64,000 nt of DNA from Wurfbainia villosa (GCA_025175895.1 JAKLTH010000288.1:1-64000); one strand, 5' to 3'. Positions 11,467 through 23,440 are shown, counted from the stretch's first letter. Notes: generated by a model not told the origin, from the sequence alone. Made by a program: numbers and translations.

Positions 11467-12551
11467 GGAATCATTCTTGTCTGTCTGGAGCTGGCATTCG
11501 TATACCCACGTATCATCATGTACCCTTCTCTATATATTAGGAACGTATCCTTAGTTCTTCTTAAGTACTTAAGGACCATCTTAACAGTCACCCAATGATC
11601 CATTCCTGGATCAGACTGGTATCTGCTCGTGACACTCAAAACATACAATACATCGGGCCTCGTACATAACATAACATACATGATAGATCCTATTGCAGAT
11701 GCATAGGGAATCTTACTCATGTAAATCCTCTCGTCTTCTGTGCGCGGACACATAGACTTCAAAAGGTGTATCCCATACCTGATGGGTAGGAAACCTTTCT
11801 TGGATTCCGACATGCTAAACCTCTTTAGCACTCGGTCTATATATGTAGACTGCGAAAGACCAAGCAACCGTTTCGATCTATCTCTATAGATCTTAATCCC
11901 GAGGATGTAGGTTGCTTCTCCCAGGTCTTTCATGGAGAATGTCTTGGATAACCAAATCTTAACTGACTGTAAGACTGAAACATCATCTCCTATAAGTAAT
12001 ATGTCATCGACATACAATACTAGGAACACGATTGCACTCCCACTAACCTTCTTGTACACACAAGGTTCGTCTGGATTTTGTGAGAAATCAAACTTTTTGA
12101 TTGTCTCATCAAAACGGATATTCCAGCTCCTAGATGCTTGCTTCAATCCATATATGGACCGTCGCAATTTGCATACCTTGGTTTTATCAACCAATGTGAA
12201 ACTCTCAGGCTGTATCATATACACGTTCTCGAGCAGGTTTCCATTAAGGAAAGCTGTTTTCACATCCATCTGTCATATCTCATAATTATAATGAGCCGCT
12301 ATGGCCAGGAGCATCCGAATGGATTTAAGCATAGCTACAGGCGAATAGGTTTCGTCATAATCAATACCTTATTTTTTACGATATCCTTTCACCACTAATC
12401 TAGCCTTATAGGTAATCACATTACCATCCATGTCAGTTTTCTTCTTGAAAACCCACTTGCACCCTATAGGCTTGATGCCTTCAGGTGGGTCAACCAAATT
12501 CCAAACTTGGTTTTCATACATGGAATCCATTTTCGACTTCATGACATCAAG
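11421..12551 (-). pseudogene. copia 2 reverse transcriptase
   Basis: The open part (11421-12269) starts MDVKTAFLNG, has SIYGLKQASRSW at residues 38-49 and the catalytic YVDD at 86-89. It continues through MCPRTEDE and PYASAIGSIMYVMLCTRPDV to KYLRRTKD. Upstream, 12270-12551 carries the RT N-terminal part in the same frame (GCKWVFKKKTDMDGNV, KARLVVKGY), interrupted by a stop before GIDYDET and another just before QMDV, where Trp is normal (TGG to TGA). Confidence 0.9.
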
Positions 12552-13247
12552 TCACTTATCCCTTTCTGAACTTGTCATCACTTCTTCATAACTGGTAAGC
12601 TCCTCATCATCAATGAGTAACACGTCGTTCGATTCACTTACGAGAAATCCATATCTCTCAGGAATGTTGCGTGTTCTATCAGATCTACGAAGATGTGGTG
12701 TTTCAATAGGTCCAGCCGATTGCTCATCACTATGAGTTATCGAATGTTGTGCTTCACCAGGTATCTCATCAATGTCTATTTGAGTCTCTCGAGCCTCCTC
12801 AAGCTCGACGACACTCCCACTATTTTCTTGCAAGAGAAACTCTTTCTCTAGAAACACAGCATGCCTTGAAACAAACACCTTTTGTTCCACAGGATGATAG
12901 AATTGGTAACCCCTTGTTTCCTTAGGGTATCCAATAAATAGACATTTATCAGACTTAGCATCTAATTTGTCTGATACAGTCCGCTTCACATAAGCAGGAC
13001 AACCCCATATCTTCAAGTAAGATACATGAGGTTTCTTACTATTCCATATCTCATATGGAGTAGTAGAGACTACCTTAGTTGGCATTCTGTTTAACAAGTA
13101 AACAGCTGTCTGAAGTGCATAGCCCCAAAAGGACTTGGGAAGATTCGCATGATTCATCATTGACCTGACCATGTCCAACAAGGTCTGGTTACGCCTCTCA
13201 GATACACCATTATGCTGTGGTGTATATGGCGGAGTCCATTGAGACAA
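12552..13247 (-). pseudogene. copia 2 integrase C-terminal half and linker
   Basis: Begins SQWTPPYTPQHNGVSERRNQ, the catalytic-Glu helix of integrase. It continues through NRMPTKVVSTTPYEIW and the GCPAYVKR region, where plant copia integrases end, and then an acidic linker. It is in frame with the upstream protease-integrase segment across one stop at 13302-13304 and with the RT across a TGA at its lower end, so it was part of one polyprotein. Confidence 0.9.
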
Positions 13248-13301
13248 TATACCATTGTCTCTTAGATAATCAAGAAACTCTTGACTTAAGTATTCACCAC
13301 C

Positions 13302-14159
13302 TCAATCCGATCGAAGTATTTTAATACTCTTGTCATGTTGTTTCTCTACTTCATTTTTGAATTCTTTGAACCTTTCAAAGGCTTCAGACTTGTGTTTCAT
13401 CAAGAACACATACCCAAACCGTGAGTGATCATCGGTGAAGGTAATGAAGTAGCTATAGCCTCCTAAAGCTTGAGTTGACATAGGTCCACATACATCAGTA
13501 TGTATTAGACCTAGCAACTCTCCCACTCGTTCACCTTTTCCTGTAAAAGGTAACTTAGTCATCTTGCCTTTTAAGCATGATTCGCATGTATCATATGAAT
13601 CCAATTCAAACGATTCCAGAATTCCACATCGGTGTAATTCGGACATGCGTTTCTTGCTTACATGGCCAAGACGACAATGCCACATGTAGGAGTCTAATTG
13701 ATTATCTTTTCGAGCACGCTTGTTGCTCGCTTCGATATTGAAAATGTCACTGGATACGTCAAACGTATAAATGTCATTGCTCAAAGTTCCAGTTTCATAA
13801 AGTATGCCATTCAAAGTTATATAACAACAATTGTTACTAAACGTCAAATGGTAACCATTTCTATTTAAACAGGAAATAGAAACAATGTTCTTTATTAGAG
13901 AAGGAACACAATAGCAATTGTCCAGTTCCAAGACTAGTCCGCTAGGGAGCTTTAGCAAATAAGTTCCGATGACGACCGCAACAACCTTTGCTCCATTGCC
14001 AACTCGCAAATTTGACTCCCCTCTGACGAGTTTTCTTCTATTCCTTAGCCCATGTATGTCATTACATATATGTGAGCCACACCCAGTATCCAATACCCAA
14101 GTGTTTGAGGAAATAAAATGACAATCAATAACCAAAATATCTGAAGAAGATGGGGGCAT
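13302..14159 (-). pseudogene. copia 2 protease and integrase N-terminal half
   Basis: 285 codons. The aspartic protease active site is WVLDTGCGSHIC (Asp24-Thr25-Gly26). The pre-integrase region has MWHCRLGHVSKKRM with the His pair and CESCLKGKM with the Cys pair of the zinc-binding domain. The catalytic core shows HTDVCGPM and TDDHSRFGYVFLM. It ends at a TGA where related proteins have Arg in SDRGGEY; a CGA to TGA transition explains this. Loss of the polyprotein here would prevent integration. Confidence 0.92.
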
Positions 14160-14784
14160 CCGATGTCTTATTCTTCTTCACGAACTCAAGATAAATCTTG
14201 CAATTTCTTCACCAATGGCATTCCTTTCCATAATGACGGCAAGTGCCCTTTTTAGCTGGTTCTGCCTTTTTAGCCCTTTTCTTCCCCTTCTGCTATTCCT
14301 TTGACTTCCTCTTAGAACCTTTCTTCAAGGAATCAACTCACAGCACCGTCCCCTGCTCATGCTTCTCAGAAGGCTCTACAGTCTTTAGCATGTTGAGCAG
14401 TATCACAGATGAACCTTCTTGCATCTCAGAGGTGAAGAGGAGCTTGGAGACTTTGAACCTTTCGAATCTCACTTGCTCATTAAACAACTCATAAAGATGA
14501 AAGACTATGGTATGAGCATCCATATGCTCATGCTACTTCCGCAGCTCAGGTACCATCGCGGCTAGCATGATGCAACTTGCCAGTTCAGAATCAGTCACAT
14601 ATTTCTGATAGACCAACATTTGGTCTGGAGTTGCATCATCTCTAGGACGATTGGGAAGAGGCTCTTCAAGGACATTTGCAAGCTTTTCAACTTTGAGAAC
14701 AATTCTCAAGTTTCTAAGCTAGTCCAAGAAGTTCGGCCCAGTCAATTTATTCGAATCCAAAATGGAACGCAAATTCAAAGACAT
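14160..14784 (-). pseudogene. copia 2 gag, broken
   Basis: From an ATG at 14784 the minus strand reads MSLNLRSILDSNKLTGPNF, typical of plant copia capsid proteins. It is followed by an in-frame TAG where Trp is usual. The middle part (14338-14523) is open and includes FHLYELFNEQVRFERFK. Near 14200-14235 a degraded zinc knuckle reads CRHYGKECHW with the second Cys replaced by Tyr and a stop after the Trp. Gag would form the virus-like particle; it is not translatable as it stands. Confidence 0.8.
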
Positions 14785-16060
14785 CATGATCAATAGATTA
14801 ACTTAGAAATACAAAACGAGCATATATGAGAAAGATGATTTTAAAATGCATCAACATACATTTATAAATCTCATTCATTTTTCGAATTTCAAAAACCCCA
14901 AAATCACTTCGGGAGATCGTAGGTCCATCTCCGAATGGGCTGATATCCAACATAGATATGAACAACCTTGGAGAGAGTCCAACAAGTCATTCATAACTAC
15001 GATGATAGGTATCAAATATACCGATTGCATATCACATATATGCAATTATCACAATGTGCTATCAACTTATTGAATGTTCACACATACATCGGGTTGTTAA
15101 CACATTAACAAGTATGCATCATATGCATAGCACCCAACTTCACCTCCCTTCACATCGACCTTGGAGAGAGTCCAACAAGCCGATGCTCCAGGTTAAAGCC
15201 AACCCATTAATCGAGAAATAGTTTTAATATGGTTAGAGCGCATTCAACCAATTAGCCCGGCTTGGAGAGAGTCCAACAACCAAAGCTAACAATTGACCTC
15301 TGACTCTTACCATATTAGTATTAAACTATTCCATGGTTTGAACATGTTCGGGTTCGAGCCGGGCTTGGAGAGAATCCAACAACCCGAACAAGAAACGGAA
15401 CTCTGGTTCTAACCATATTAATGGAAGGTGTAGGCTTTAATATTGAGTAAGGATTTTTATGTCTCATCCTCTTTGCATGCAAATAACTATTATCTACTTG
15501 GCATGACATACATGACATACATCTACATGTCACGACACGCATGACATAATGATATGCATCTAATGCAATTACATGGCATACAATTATGTCATGTACAAAA
15601 TTTCCTTATATGTCATAACTATTTATAGAAATAAAATATGTTTAAGATTTGATTCTCCAAATCAAATCATGATTAAATTAGGAAACAAATTTCCAAATCT
15701 AATCACATATTTTATTTGTGGAAAGAGTTGATTAAGGAAAGTCAATTTAGGAAACCAATTTCCTAAATCATCAAAACTACTTATGAAAATAAAATATTTT
15801 AAGATTTGATTTCCCAAATCAAATCATGATTAAATTAGAAAATAAATTTTCAAATCTAATCAAATATTTTATTTATGGAAAATATCAATTTCCATAAATA
15901 CTTCCAACTTTCCAAAAGTAGAAGATTTTCATAAATACTTCTAGACTTTTCAAAATTAAAAATTTCCATAAATACTTCTAACTTTCCAAAAGTAGAAAAT
16001 TTTCAGAAATACCATTATGACTATCGAAAAATAATTTTACGATTATGTCGAAACACAACC
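14785..16060 (-). other. copia 2 untranslated leader with repeated motifs
   Basis: No protein recognised. The motif TTGGAGAGAGTCCAACAA (or a one-base variant) occurs at 14968, 15161, 15262 and 15364, spaced 193, 101 and 102 bp. A segment of about 80 bp at 15640-15722 is repeated at 15803-15881, and a 'cataaatacttctaactttc' unit recurs at 15895-16000. On the element's own strand the first motif can fold as TTGGA...TCCAA. Possible structured leader or packaging region, by inference only. Confidence 0.65.
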
Positions 16061-16075
16061 TGGGCTCTGATACCA
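16061..16075 (-). promoter_or_regulatory. tRNA-iMet primer-binding site of copia 2
   Basis: Minus strand TGGTATCAGAGCCCA, one base inside the LTR border at 16077. Complementary to the 3' end of the plant initiator tRNA. Confidence 0.92.
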
Positions 16076-16076
16076 C

Positions 16077-18309
16077 TGTTGGGTTTCCAGCACCACGGCG
16101 AGTGTGTGTTCGAACATGTTTCGTAAACATGTGCACAGTAGAAGAAATAAAAATAATAAATCTAATTTATTACAACACACACACCACACGCATGCATAGT
16201 ACAACATGTGTAGACATAATCATAGTTTCAAATTTTGCAATAAAAGGAAATTTATACTACGTATACCTGACGTATCACGTGTAGCAGGAAGGGCATCAAC
16301 CGGAACAATCCTCGCTAGAATCGTCTCTATCCGTATCCACGCCGAGTATCTTCAGGATGACTTCACAAAGTCACGAGCCTCATCTTCGTACGGGTTACTA
16401 GCCTCGTGTTGAAGACGATGTGATTGAGAGAAGATCATGATCCGAATCAAAATTCGGATCCAAAACGAGTCCTCAAAAACTCGCTTCTCCGGAGAGGTAT
16501 TCGTCAACCGTTTGACGAATCCTTCGTCCTCCACCTACGAGGATTACCCGAGATCGAATCCCCGGCAAGGCTACCGCTGTCGGAGCTCCAAACGTCGTCC
16601 AAACAATGCTCCGACAAGAAGGAAACAAGCTGTCCAGAAAACTGGACAGCTTTGGTGGAGGAATAGGGGCCGGCCAAATAAGGAAGGTTGAAGCTCACCT
16701 TGTCGTCGGACCCAAAGGAGATCACCGGAGCTCCTCCGGCAGCAGCTCGACGCCGGCAAGGGGAGAGGACGGTAGTTGCTGGACCCCGGCAAGGGGCTTT
16801 GGGCGGTGGTGGGCGGCGGCAAGAAGTTGGCGCCGACCACTTAGAGAAGAGGGAGAGGGTGGGCGGCAACTTTAGGGTTGCAAGGATTAGTGCTTAACAA
16901 AAACCCTTAAGCCCTATTTTATAGAGAACAAATTCTCTTAATGGTTATCGGATCATAACCAAAAGTCCGTTAACCCATTCCATTAATTTAAGTTAAAATA
17001 AACCAAACCATGATGGTTTATTTTAAGTTAAAACGAACTGAACCAACTTTGGTTCATTCGTTTAAAACAAACCAAACCCCTTTGGTTTATTCTCCTCCAT
17101 TAGATTAGAACTAAACCAATTTTGTTCATCCATCATGTCTTCATAAGACATGGCCCATCCACGCTTCCATTGCGACTGAAACGATTTCATGCTCGCTCCA
17201 TGTTTGGTCCAACCAAACCTAGTTTCTCTCGGTCTGAGAATCTCATTCTCAAGCTCGTTTTAAATCCTTCGGATTACGCTCATTGTGCGTGTGACCAAAT
17301 ATGTTCTCGATTTATGTTGACCGTCTATAATTAACCATTAATTATAGAACGATCATGAGTGGCACCTAGTAGTACATCATGATCCCCAATTAATCGAAAA
17401 GATCAACGGTTGATCCAGAACTATTTGTGAAACCCTTCAGCAGCTCCAATGAATCGTGCCTCATTCCCTTCACTCATCTTATACCCACTTGGTTCAGGAC
17501 ATGGTCTATAGTGTCAGTCCCCACTAGGTTGACTACATCACACCTAGCCCAAGTATCATTTCCTCGTCCTACGGATTCTAGTTACTGCACATGTATCGAA
17601 GAGTACCTTACTCTAAACATGTAATGCTTTGGCCAAAGACTTTAGTAACAATCCGACGAGAGGTCATGGGTATACATCTCTTCGCAAGGAGTGATAAATC
17701 CTTTGTAGACTATTCAAACACTTTCGATCACTTCGACTTATACCCAATCATCCGGGGTCCACATCTCCTCAGAGATGCTTGCTTAAGATGTCAAAGCATA
17801 AGTCTTTATGATCAAGATGACTTGAATACCGCAAGTCAAAGGAACATCGCACTTAAGCTGCAGTAAGAACTTCATTGATATATCTATATATGCAGAGAAC
17901 CATATGAAGTCTTACAGGTCACTCCAATGAACTAGTTACCATAACTAGCATCCACGATTAACTCCGGACATCACAATGTCTCCAGCTAGTGAGAATCAGC
18001 TGCTTGGATACACCAAGGAGTATACCTCGTGCTAGTCTCTACAGAATTGATGGTGTCCAAATCCATCAATTCATCGACTATGGATAATTCTGATACATCA
18101 CAATTACACATGTAGAGATACTCACTAGTTGTGATCCAATCACAAATTCTCTCATGCTGTGAATCGTATCGTGGACATTCAGTAAATGAGTTTAAGATCT
18201 AATCAAATACATGAAAATATGTATACTCAAATAGTGAATCTTTATTTATCATATAAATGGTTCAAACATAAGGCGATTGCCTTAGGACATCTCTCATATA
18301 TTACTAACA
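16077..18309 (-). repeat. 5' LTR of copia 2 (2,233 bp)
   Basis: On the minus strand it runs from TGTTAGTAATA to ACCCAACA, with TG...CA ends. It is bounded on the inside by the primer site and on the outside by MULE-1 transposase sequence. Nearly identical to 8927-11088, suggesting a recent insertion compared with the MULE it lies in. Confidence 0.92.
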
Positions 18310-20250
18310 CCATGTAAGTGGCCTCCCAGGTTTTCCTTAGAAAATAATGCTCGCAATAACGGTATGGATCCATGTTCCGATATATGATGACTGCAATAGC
18401 ATGCGAGCAAGGAATTCCTGAAATTTGAAACTCACCGCAGATGCAACTTTGCCTCTCCAAATCAATAATATACGAAGAAACTATTGTCTATACTTCCATT
18501 TTCGATTGTGAGTGTGGGAATACTGAATATAATCGAGTTCTTTCTCTCGTTTCATTAATCTCTTTAATGGCATAAGGTGTTAGAAAACCTGACCTTTTTG
18601 AAGATTCTTCCCTACGGTTAAAGAACCATTGAGCAACCTTTCTTCTAGTGTTGTCAATTAAACTGGTGATGGGGAGTTCACGTGTTTCCTTGAATAATGC
18701 ATTTAAACTCTCAGAACAATTAGTGGTTAACATTGTGTACCTCCTCCCAGGAAAGTGTGCATTGGCCCATCTTTTTGGATCGATCTTTTGTAGCCACGCA
18801 TATGCATCTTTGTGTTATGCTGCATGTTGCATTAATAGATCAAATTAAACTCATGTATTTGCTCTTACTGCTGCCCAAAATAAACCTAATGAGGATCTAT
18901 CCCGGGTATCTGTTACCATGTTACAAGACAAGTGATAGCAACAAAAAGCATGATGGGCAGATGGATACACTTTGTTAACTGCTGATATAATCCCCCGATG
19001 TCTATCCGATACAATGCTCAACGACTCTGGCAGGACAGCAAGGAATGTCTTTACATGATCCAAAACCACTCCCGTGCAGATCCACATTCAACTTCGCAAT
19101 TCCAAATGCAATCGCATAATTTTTGCATTACCGTCATGACGATAGCTATTAGCAAAACACCGTGATACTTGCTAGTGATATGTAGCATCAATTCCAATTA
19201 GTTTTATAAATAAGACCTAAATACTCTTCCACAAGCACCAAATGCCTAAAAACATCGGGAATTGATTTTCACCATTTCTTAGTACGCAACATAGGTATCG
19301 TGATCTCTAACTCTTAACTCACGCAAGTACATCGAAGATCAATATAGGCATCAAAATCACCTACCACTCTTTTAATGCTTTACATCTGTATATGCTTTCT
19401 TGTATGAAATGTTAACACCAAACCTAGCTTGCATTTCTCTTCAATTGAACTTGGTTTGTAATCATCGTAAGTAGCAATCGCCCCAACTGGGTTTGCTACA
19501 AATGTGGGTGCAAGCATGGTGATCTGTTGTTTCTAACACCGTCACATTCATGCCGCTACATATTTTTGTGACGAACTCCACGCCTCCGCTTGCAACTAGA
19601 CTATGAACAAGGCCGACTAACGCAAATAACTTTAATTCTATTAAGTCTGGTATCAACTGGCTTGTATCTGAAGTTTTTTAGCATCGCATGCCTTACTAGT
19701 GCATCTTTAAACTCTTGTCGAGAGGAAAAAACTTGTCCAATGATAAATTCATTTGGATATGATGAACTGACATCTGCCAATAGTATTATTCGTGGATTTA
19801 AAACATAGGCATCATCAGCAATTGGGAACACTTCCTAAGTCACTATATCGATCCGGGTTTAACTCACCTTCTTCATATTGAATATCATCAGCTAAGAATT
19901 CTTTCGAAGGATTTGTATATTCTAACTCTTCTATCGCATGTATATCACTTACCTCCTCTTCACTCCAAGTTTGTTCAAAATATTCATGAACTACTGTGGT
20001 AGCAGTGACAAACTCTTCTTCGAGTATGGAAGAAGCTTCTCTATTTATATCAAGGTGTTGATCATCGTAATTTATTCTACATCAAGAACCGAGATGAAGA
20101 TGGAATATTACTTGGGGACAGATTTATGGAATCTTGATCATCTAACTCTCTATCCTTCAAATTTGATTCAATTATTTCCAAAAATGTTAACACTTCATCA
20201 GGAAGGGGGTCGTCCCTGCAAAGGTTTTTAAAATCAACACTATTATATGT
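18310..20250 (-). pseudogene. MULE-1 transposase (MuDR type), fragmented
   Basis: Minus-strand pieces give a MuDR-like transposase. At 19601-19831 is the N-terminal domain (FIIGQVFSSRQEFKDALVRH). A degraded first catalytic Asp region, IGIDATYH, lies near 19190. At 18851-19087 come ESLSIVSDRHRGI with the second Asp and FCCYHL. At 18488-18733 is SESLNALFKETRELP. At 18310-18460 the SWIM zinc finger CICGEFQISGIPCSHA is intact. Frameshifts and stops separate them, and copia 2 cuts the gene just after the SWIM finger. The enzyme would cut and join element ends; this copy cannot. Confidence 0.85.
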
Positions 20251-20649
20251 AGTGTGCTAGGCAAGTAGGCTGAATTTTTTTAACTAGGCTTTAGAAGCCT
20301 GAGGACAAGTGGAGGATGAGAGTTTATGGTTAGGTTTCCCAATTATGCACTTCACTAATTAGAACATTTGATGTGGATAGGGCCATTAATGGGTTTTTAC
20401 CGAAACCCATTGATGGACCTTTCAATGTTGAAATTAGAAAGAGTTTATATGGAATGGAAGAGGAAGACATTTAGAAGGTTTATGCGCAGAGGGATACTTA
20501 GTTCCCACACTCCTGCCAGCAGTTATGGGTGCGTGCCAATTGACACGCAGCATGCCAATTGGCACACTCGTCTGAATGTTGGCACGGAGCATTAATTTTC
20601 ATAACTACTGTTTGGGAGCCTAAGGAAAGGTGGAGAATGATAGTATATG
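20251..20649 (-). other. 5' flank of the MULE-1 transposase
   Basis: Non-coding stretch between the transposase N-terminus and the palindrome array, conserved with MULE-2 at about 32720-33120. It probably holds the transposase promoter and leader, but no clear TATA box or start can be chosen. It differs from MULE-2 by an insertion containing the palindrome at 20382-20415. Confidence 0.45.
20382..20415. repeat. CCATTAATGGGTTT palindrome, present only in MULE-1 at this site
   Basis: An inverted repeat of about 14-bp arms (CCATTAATGGGTTT / AAACCCATTGATGG). The same palindrome type recurs in MULE-2 at 35561-35596 and in each 455-bp tandem unit. At the corresponding transposase-upstream site of MULE-2 (near 32980) it is absent, with flanking bases matching on both sides. 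Confidence 0.8.
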
Positions 20650-21600
20650 CCACGCTTGCACTCGACCCGCCTAGAGGACTTTATTTATCTCCGATATAAA
20701 TTGACAGCACCACTATTTTTCTCGGCCAAGTTCCCTCTCCATGGTGCTGGAAATTTATATCCTAGGACCATGGTGGTGCTGGGATATAAATTTCCAGCAC
20801 TACCATTTATCTCGACCAGTTCCATCTCCCTGGTGCTGAGAGTTTTAAACACAAGACCACAGTGTTGTTGGAGTTTCAGTTTCCAGCACCACCAAAAATT
20901 CCGGCAACTTATATCTACATGGTGCTAGAAATTACATTCCCAGCACCATGGTGTTGCTGGGAGTTTGAATCTCATTACCACGGTGGTGCTGGGATATAAA
21001 TTCCCAACACTACCATTTATCTCGACCAGTTCAATGCCAATGGTACTGGGAGTTTTAATCGCAGGACCACAGTGTTGCTGGGGTTTCAAATCCCAGCACC
21101 ACCCTTAATGTCGACAACTTATATCTCCCTGGTCCAGTGAATTAGATTCCCAGCACCATGGTGTTGCTGGGAGTTTGAATCTCATTACCACGGTGGTGCT
21201 GGGATATAAATTTTTAGCACCATCATTTATCTCGACAAGTTCATTCCCCATGGTGCTGAGAGTTTTAATCGTAGGACCACAATGATGACGATATTTCAAT
21301 TGCCAGCATCACCTTTTATCCCGAACTGTTGAACCTCCATGGTGTTGGGAGTTTTAATCCCAGCACCACGGTGGTGACGAGATTTCAATTTTCCAACACC
21401 AGCTTTTATCCCGAATTTATTGAACCTTAATGGTACTGAGAATTTGAAGCCCAGGACCACGATGTTGCTGGTATTTAAATTCCCAGCATCACTTTTTATC
21501 TAGGCCAGCCAGCTTCAATCTCCCATGGTGCTGGGATTTTAAATTTTAGGGAGACGGTGGTGCTGGGAATTTCATTCCCAGCACCACCTACTCTCTCGGA
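20650..21600. repeat. palindrome array, 5' subterminal region of MULE-1
   Basis: Roughly 950 bp made of units near 100 bp. Each has 'atttatctcgaccagttc'-like spacer DNA followed by two imperfect palindromes around GGTGCTGGGA...TCCCAGCACC. Perfect or near-perfect hairpins alternate with decayed ones. Open frames through it are shadows. The matching array in MULE-2 is at 31680-32720 in inverse orientation. Confidence 0.9.
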
Positions 21601-22081
21601 CAGATTGAATCTCTTAGTGCTGAGAATATCAATCAGGGAACTTCAGTAATCATGGGATTTAATTGGAAGTATCACCTTTTAAGTTAGGTGGAATTTGATT
21701 AGGTGGCGACAAAACTTGGTTATGAATCTCCTGCATCGCAATTATGGGTGCATTGGTCTACTTTGGTATGATATGCCTACCTCGTATTTATGGGTGCGTG
21801 ACAAACTTGGCTATACAACCACCTACAATGTATTTATTAACTTCATAGCAGTCTCAAGAATAAAAATACATACATACATGATAATACTATGTGAAGCAGC
21901 TGGTGAGTGAGTCATAACTTCCAAACCCTACCCGATATATTCATGGGGAGCAGTGATGTCGTTGATAACTACTAGGGTTTCATCAAAAATGGTGTTGCTC
22001 AGTTGGTTTACGGAGGAAAACTGCGTGTGGTGCTCATTAACAGCATGGGGCTGACACTCCCACGCGGTTGGAAGTGACGTT
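21601..22081. other. MULE-1 sequence between array and terminal repeat
   Basis: Shared with MULE-2 at about 31190-31680, inverted. A minus-strand reading frame starting inside the terminal repeat is open in both copies, but most differences between the copies change amino acids, so I do not call it a gene. Confidence 0.5.
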
Positions 22082-22268
22082 TGGATGGCTCGGGATTTCC
22101 AGTTGTGCCTCGGATGGATGCAAATCTCTCTCTGCATTAAATTGTAGGCTGTTTGGCGGGAGAGGTATTTTGGGAATTACGTGCGCGATTTGGTAATTCT
22201 GAAACTATAATGCGCGTTTTGGACAATTCCGAACTTTAACAGCTGTGTTTGATAAATTGTCGATATTA
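22082..22268 (-). repeat. 5' terminal inverted repeat of MULE-1
   Basis: Reading 'gctcgggatttcc', 'ctgcattaaat', 'tttggcgggag', 'ggtattttgggaatta', 'gcgcgatttggtaattctga' and 'gcgcgttttgg'. It matches the two ends of MULE-2 (31003-31190 inverted, and 44925-45108 direct). About 185 bp long, as usual for Mutator-like elements. The outermost bases and the 9-bp target duplication cannot be fixed, because the other end is not in the window. Confidence 0.85.
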
Positions 22269-22689
22269 TTTTTTAAAAAAAATTGTCCTTTTTTCATTCG
22301 CACTTGGAACTAATTTTGATAGGTTAAAAAAAGTGTAAACAAATTATTCTTAAACATTAAAGAATAATCAATAAATATCAAATTTTATATTTAAAAAAAT
22401 TAGTATTATACTTTGCATTGTATGTATAAAAAACCTCCCATTCATGTTCTTATTGACGAAGAATAAAAATAGCGAGGAAGAAATATTATCATAGAGGAAA
22501 AAAAGAGTGTGGGAGGAGAAAGTTAATGAGGAAGGAAATCGTTGATAAGATGCGTGTAGCTTTGATCAGAGAAGATTAGTTTTTGAGATATATTTAAAAG
22601 AAAAAATTGATTATATTTTATAAAGTTAGGACACCTAATTAAAATTATAATTAAAATATTAAAAAAAAAGTCTCTTCTTCATGACTTAT

Positions 22690-23256
22690 AGAATTTTCGA
22701 GATATCTTTTTATCTTATAAGCACATGATCTTTTTCATATCTTACTAATATAGGACTTTGATTGTATTATCCATACTCCCAACAATCTCCCCTTAATCGA
22801 AAGACCATATTGAGCCCCCGTCAAACCTATCCGTCCTCAAAGGACTTCCTCTGTTTGATGTCAGATCCTTAACCCACCAGGACTTTCTGTCAACTGTTCG
22901 GTCCTCTTGACCCAGTTGTACTTCCTGTTGTTGTTCGATCCTCTCGATCCAATTGGACTTCCTGCTTAGTGTCTGGTTCTCTTGATCCGGACATGGGAGC
23001 TTCACTTTCTTCGTTCGAGATTCATAGTTTGACATGAACCATGACTCTAATATCAATTGTTAGTGCTTATAAGATTCATATATCTCCACGATGACATGCT
23101 ATTGTCCACTTTGGGTCTATATCTTCATGATTTTATTTTTGAACTCTACCCAAAAGGTCTCATTCTAATGGAGATATATTTTTATCTTATAAGCACATGA
23201 TATTTTCTATGTGTTATCAATGTTGGACTTTGATTATATTATCTATACTCCCAACA
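22690..23256 (-). mobile_element. TRIM-like mini LTR element
   Basis: A right LTR at 23058-23256 (199 bp, TGTTAG...CCAACA on the plus strand) and a partial left LTR at about 22690-22784, sharing 'ttttatcttataagcacatgat' and the 'actttgattg' to 'ctcccaaca' end. Between them are about 270 bp with no gene. The minus-strand polypurine tract AAGGGGAGAT abuts the left LTR at 22785. A degenerate initiator-tRNA primer site (ATTGATATTAGAGTC, minus) abuts the right LTR. These are the parts of a terminal-repeat retrotransposon in miniature; it is non-coding. Confidence 0.65.
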
Positions 23257-23359
23257 CTTTAATCATATGAATCTCGATAATAAATTTCTCAAACTTGAGA
23301 TGCTAGACATAAGATAAGTTGGACTTCAATTTTTATGTATTCAAAAGATTTCTATCATC

Positions 23360-23362
<3 letters not shown>

Positions 23363-23440
<78 letters not shown>
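23363..23440. repeat. (TA)n microsatellite, 78 bp
   Basis: An uninterrupted run of alternating T and A. Shorter TA runs lie at about 23950-23980, 61170-61185 and 63909-63932. Length is likely polymorphic and prone to consensus error. Confidence 0.95.

Larger units (their letters stand above)
8927..18309 (-). mobile_element. Ty1/copia LTR retrotransposon 2, 9.4 kb, nested in MULE-1
   Basis: Two long LTRs flank a minus-strand interior with primer site, leader, gag, protease, integrase, RT and part of RNase H. It sits inside the MULE-1 transposase: after 18309 the transposase reading resumes upstream of its SWIM finger. The left LTR lacks about 74 bp of its outer end and no target duplication is visible there. 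Most frame breaks in pol are single stop codons, so decay is modest. Confidence 0.95.
5846..22268 (-). mobile_element. MULE-1, Mutator-like element carrying ULP-type remnants, interrupted by copia 2
   Basis: A minus-strand Mutator-like element. Its 5' terminal inverted repeat is at 22082-22268. Inward come a palindrome array (20650-21600), transposase remnants (18310-20250), the copia 2 insertion, then DUF1985-like, coiled-coil and possible Ulp1-like remnants (6545-8760) and a palindrome fragment at 5881-5947. The far end is displaced beyond copia 1 and is not seen. The same modules occur in the same order in MULE-2 at 30998-45112, which lets the two be aligned. Both are decayed. Confidence 0.8.
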
